A DNA stretch of 14,800 nucleotides, from positions 1-14,800 of the forward strand of contig DAOWNS010000019.1 of NCBI GenBank assembly GCA_030642465.1, given 5' to 3'. Position 1 is the first letter of the stretch. Each line of letters opens with the position of its first letter. The notes below the pieces were generated by a model. It was not told the DNA's origin and did not search any database. It saw nothing but the letters and a program-made list of their open reading frames with translations. The stretch is from Candidatus Thorarchaeota archaeon. Lineage in GTDB: Archaea; Asgardarchaeota; Thorarchaeia; Thorarchaeales; Thorarchaeaceae. Of this stretch, positions 13,495-14,800 are shown in pieces. Both the position numbers and the translations under genes were made by a program.

Positions 13495-14126
13495 GTGATG
13501 GTCGATCGGCCGCCGAGTTCGGTGAGCAGTCGCTTACTCTCAGCCTCAATCTTCCGTTGAACAAGATTATGTAATTCCTGTTCGAACGCAGCAGGTATAA
13601 TCTTCACGACACTGCAGAGGCTGTCAATGATTCGCTCAGCCAGCGCATTGGGAGAAACTACACTGCCTCTAACAATGCTGCGCACGACCTCCTCACCCAC
13701 ACTGGTTCTCACAACGGAGTTTATGACACTGGCAATCGTCCCCTGAGGGTCGACGTAGAATGGAAGCTGACTCTTATCGTGTAGAATGGCGAAGTCGAGC
13801 TTCTCGATTATGCTCTCAGTGTACCAATCAAGGCTTGACTCCTTCATCCGGAGCTTAGCCGAGAACTCCGTCTTAGTCAGCGGGTTGGGATGACTCCAGG
13901 GATGGCGTGTCACCAAGAAAAGAGCAGCCCCGAAAAAGGGGTCAACATCACGCGGCATGCCCTCTTGTGAAACATATCGCCTCACAAGATCAAGTGCCAT
14001 TGATTCGTACCGCTCGTCAACTTTGTGCTCGGAGAAGAATTCGTGTGCATCTCTCACAAGGTTCACCACAATCTGTGGATTAACCACGAGGCTTACGTCA
14101 TCGCTGCGGGACACTGTTTTGTGCAC
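13491..14126 (-). CDS. Putative single cyclin-box (TFIIB-repeat-like) protein
   Basis: A 211-residue protein with no family name I can give. Residues about 38-112 follow the pattern of a TFB cyclin repeat: a helix with SMALDLVRRYV, then DPFFGAALFLVTR (62-74), LTKTEFSAKLRM (83-94) and SLDWYTESIIEKLDF (98-112). These line up, motif for motif, with the second repeat of the TFB gene in this window (DPLGLAAAAIYVAS, RTQREIAEVARV, TVRNRYKEIVEKLGI). There is no zinc ribbon and no second repeat. The C-terminal 80 residues appear helical. It may contact DNA, TBP or another partner, or be an unrelated helical fold. The start is GTG 14126, consistent with a TATA box at 14177-14184; the frame stays open upstream to about 14190. 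Confidence 0.6.
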   Translation of the reverse strand: MHKTVSRSDDVSLVVNPQIVVNLVRDAHEFFSEHKVDERYESMALDLVRRYVSQEGMPRDVDPFFGAALFLVTRHPWSHPNPLTKTEFSAKLRMKESSLDWYTESIIEKLDFAILHDKSQLPFYVDPQGTIASVINSVVRTSVGEEVVRSIVRGSVVSPNALAERIIDSLCSVVKIIPAAFEQELHNLVQRKIEAESKRLLTELGGRSTIT

Positions 14127-14176
14127 TCCGTAAAGAAGCTCAATTGGACCGTAAGGAAAGTGAGCACTAAGATGGG

Positions 14177-14184
14177 TTATATTC
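14177..14184 (-). promoter_or_regulatory. Promoter of the cyclin-box-like gene
   Basis: The minus strand reads GCAAAAGAATATAACCC, a BRE-like purine stretch followed by a TATA-like core. It predicts a start near 14150 and a leader of about 25 bases, which argues against starts upstream of 14126. Confidence 0.5.
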
Positions 14185-14233
14185 TTTTGCTAAAGAAACC
14201 GAGGTGAGTTGCTTTGGCGCTATTTCCAGACCC

Positions 14234-14800
14234 TCATCTCGCACGATATGTCTTCTCAAGAGCCCACCGAAGAGTTCGCTGTATCTCCTCAAGTCTACTA
14301 CTTGAACCGAAGTTCTTTATGATCAGCTGAAGAAGGATGCCATCCTCAGCGTGGACTTCGAAATCAAATGCCTCGCTCCACTCAAGCTCGCCATTCTCAA
14401 CTTTCTGTCTATCTTCTCTCTGAAATTGTCCTAGGACCCGCTCAACAAAGAATCGGGCGAAAGCACCTCTCTTAATATCGTAAAGCGCGTGCTCTGCTGG
14501 CTGAATCGTAACATCTGGGCCAATGACTTCCATCGTACCTAATTCGAGATCGCGCGACTTGTTCAGCACCACGATTAATTTCGGCTCCTCAGGCACATCA
14601 CCAGCCGCGGTTGTGTCTTTGGCCGTGGTGTCTTTCCCTCCAAGGACTGTGTCAGCTGAGGAGAAACTACCCATGCCAATGACTGAATCGAGGTTTCCAA
14701 TCATCTCCTCAATCTTAGCTACTCTCGTTCTAATCTCTTCCAGTTGGTCTTCCAAGTCCTTTCTAATCTCAAGAAGAGCACGTATCTGCGGATTCTCCAA
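14234..14800 (-). CDS. Uncharacterised coiled-coil protein, possibly truncated by the window edge
   Basis: I do not recognise this protein. The visible 188 residues show an N-terminal coiled coil (about 6-40, heptad-like with LEDQLEEI and VAKIEEMI), a low-complexity Gly/Ser/Thr linker (43-72) with the tandem repeat KDTTAKDTTA, and a compact C-terminal domain (about 73-188). That domain has an alternating-strand start (KLIVVLN), FARFFVERVLGQF and a final amphipathic helix. No membrane segment or metal motif is seen. The first codon, TTG, falls exactly on the last base of the window. Whether it is the true start or an internal Leu cannot be decided, because upstream sequence is missing. It lies upstream of the cyclin-box-like gene on the same strand, 107 bp away, with a separate promoter between them. 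Confidence 0.7.
   Translation of the reverse strand: MENPQIRALLEIRKDLEDQLEEIRTRVAKIEEMIGNLDSVIGMGSFSSADTVLGGKDTTAKDTTAAGDVPEEPKLIVVLNKSRDLELGTMEVIGPDVTIQPAEHALYDIKRGAFARFFVERVLGQFQREDRQKVENGELEWSEAFDFEVHAEDGILLQLIIKNFGSSSRLEEIQRTLRWALEKTYRAR

Noticed and set aside
1..14800. tRNA, rRNA, CRISPR array, insertion sequence or integration site
   Set aside because: The gaps are short and show no cloverleaf-like pattern, no regularly spaced repeats, no transposase or integrase frame and no flanking terminal repeats.

Overview
The window looks like a chromosomal segment of an archaeon. The markers are a transcription factor B (TFB), RNA polymerase subunit Rpo12/RpoP, translation factor aIF1 (SUI1), a type II methionine aminopeptidase, geranylgeranylglyceryl phosphate synthase for ether lipids, a Get3/ArsA ATPase, a DUF211 protein and several recognisable BRE/TATA promoters. 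A single-domain Roadblock/LC7 protein, a methionine-rich Get3 and an HdrA-type electron-bifurcation subunit with hydrogenase maturation factor HypD fit an Asgard archaeon, perhaps Thorarchaeia-like. That placement is inference, because no rRNA or other phylogenetic marker is present. Genes are dense, both strands are used, and start codons are often TTG or GTG with clear GGAGG-type ribosome binding sites. I see no tRNA, rRNA, CRISPR array, insertion sequence or phage gene.

Layout. 1-1372: the 3' part of a polyprenyl-diphosphate phosphatase (uppP) converges on an alkaline-phosphatase-superfamily-like gene whose reading frame stays open well upstream of its first ATG. 1620-2684: a Get3-type ATPase followed 3 bp later by a 32-residue, single-membrane-segment protein with its own strong ribosome binding site. 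2712-4509 (minus): a B12-binding radical SAM protein with a C-terminal TRAM-like domain, then rpoP. 4582-5001: a BRE/TATA promoter and aIF1. 5088-8506 (minus): TFB, methionine aminopeptidase, Roadblock protein and GGGP synthase in tandem, each apparently with its own promoter. 8507-8833: a 327-bp control region holding a perfect 15-bp palindrome next to a TATA-like box. 8834-11479: hdrA-like and mobA-like genes. 11476-13090 (minus): hypD and an uncharacterised protein with a helix-turn-helix-like end. 13192-13494: a DUF211 protein. 13491-14800 (minus): a protein that looks like a single TFIIB-type cyclin box, and an unknown coiled-coil protein reaching the window edge.

How it fits together. 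Most of the window is core archaeal information processing (TFB, Rpo12, aIF1, methionine aminopeptidase) and membrane biogenesis (GGGP synthase, UppP, Get3). The hdrA, mobA and hypD genes point to an anaerobic, hydrogenase- and Mo/W-enzyme-based redox metabolism, although no catalytic hydrogenase, HdrB or HdrC gene is visible here. The most novel items are the small membrane protein coupled to get3, the single-cyclin-box TFB relative, the radical SAM protein with a split cysteine motif, and the palindrome at the hdrA promoter.
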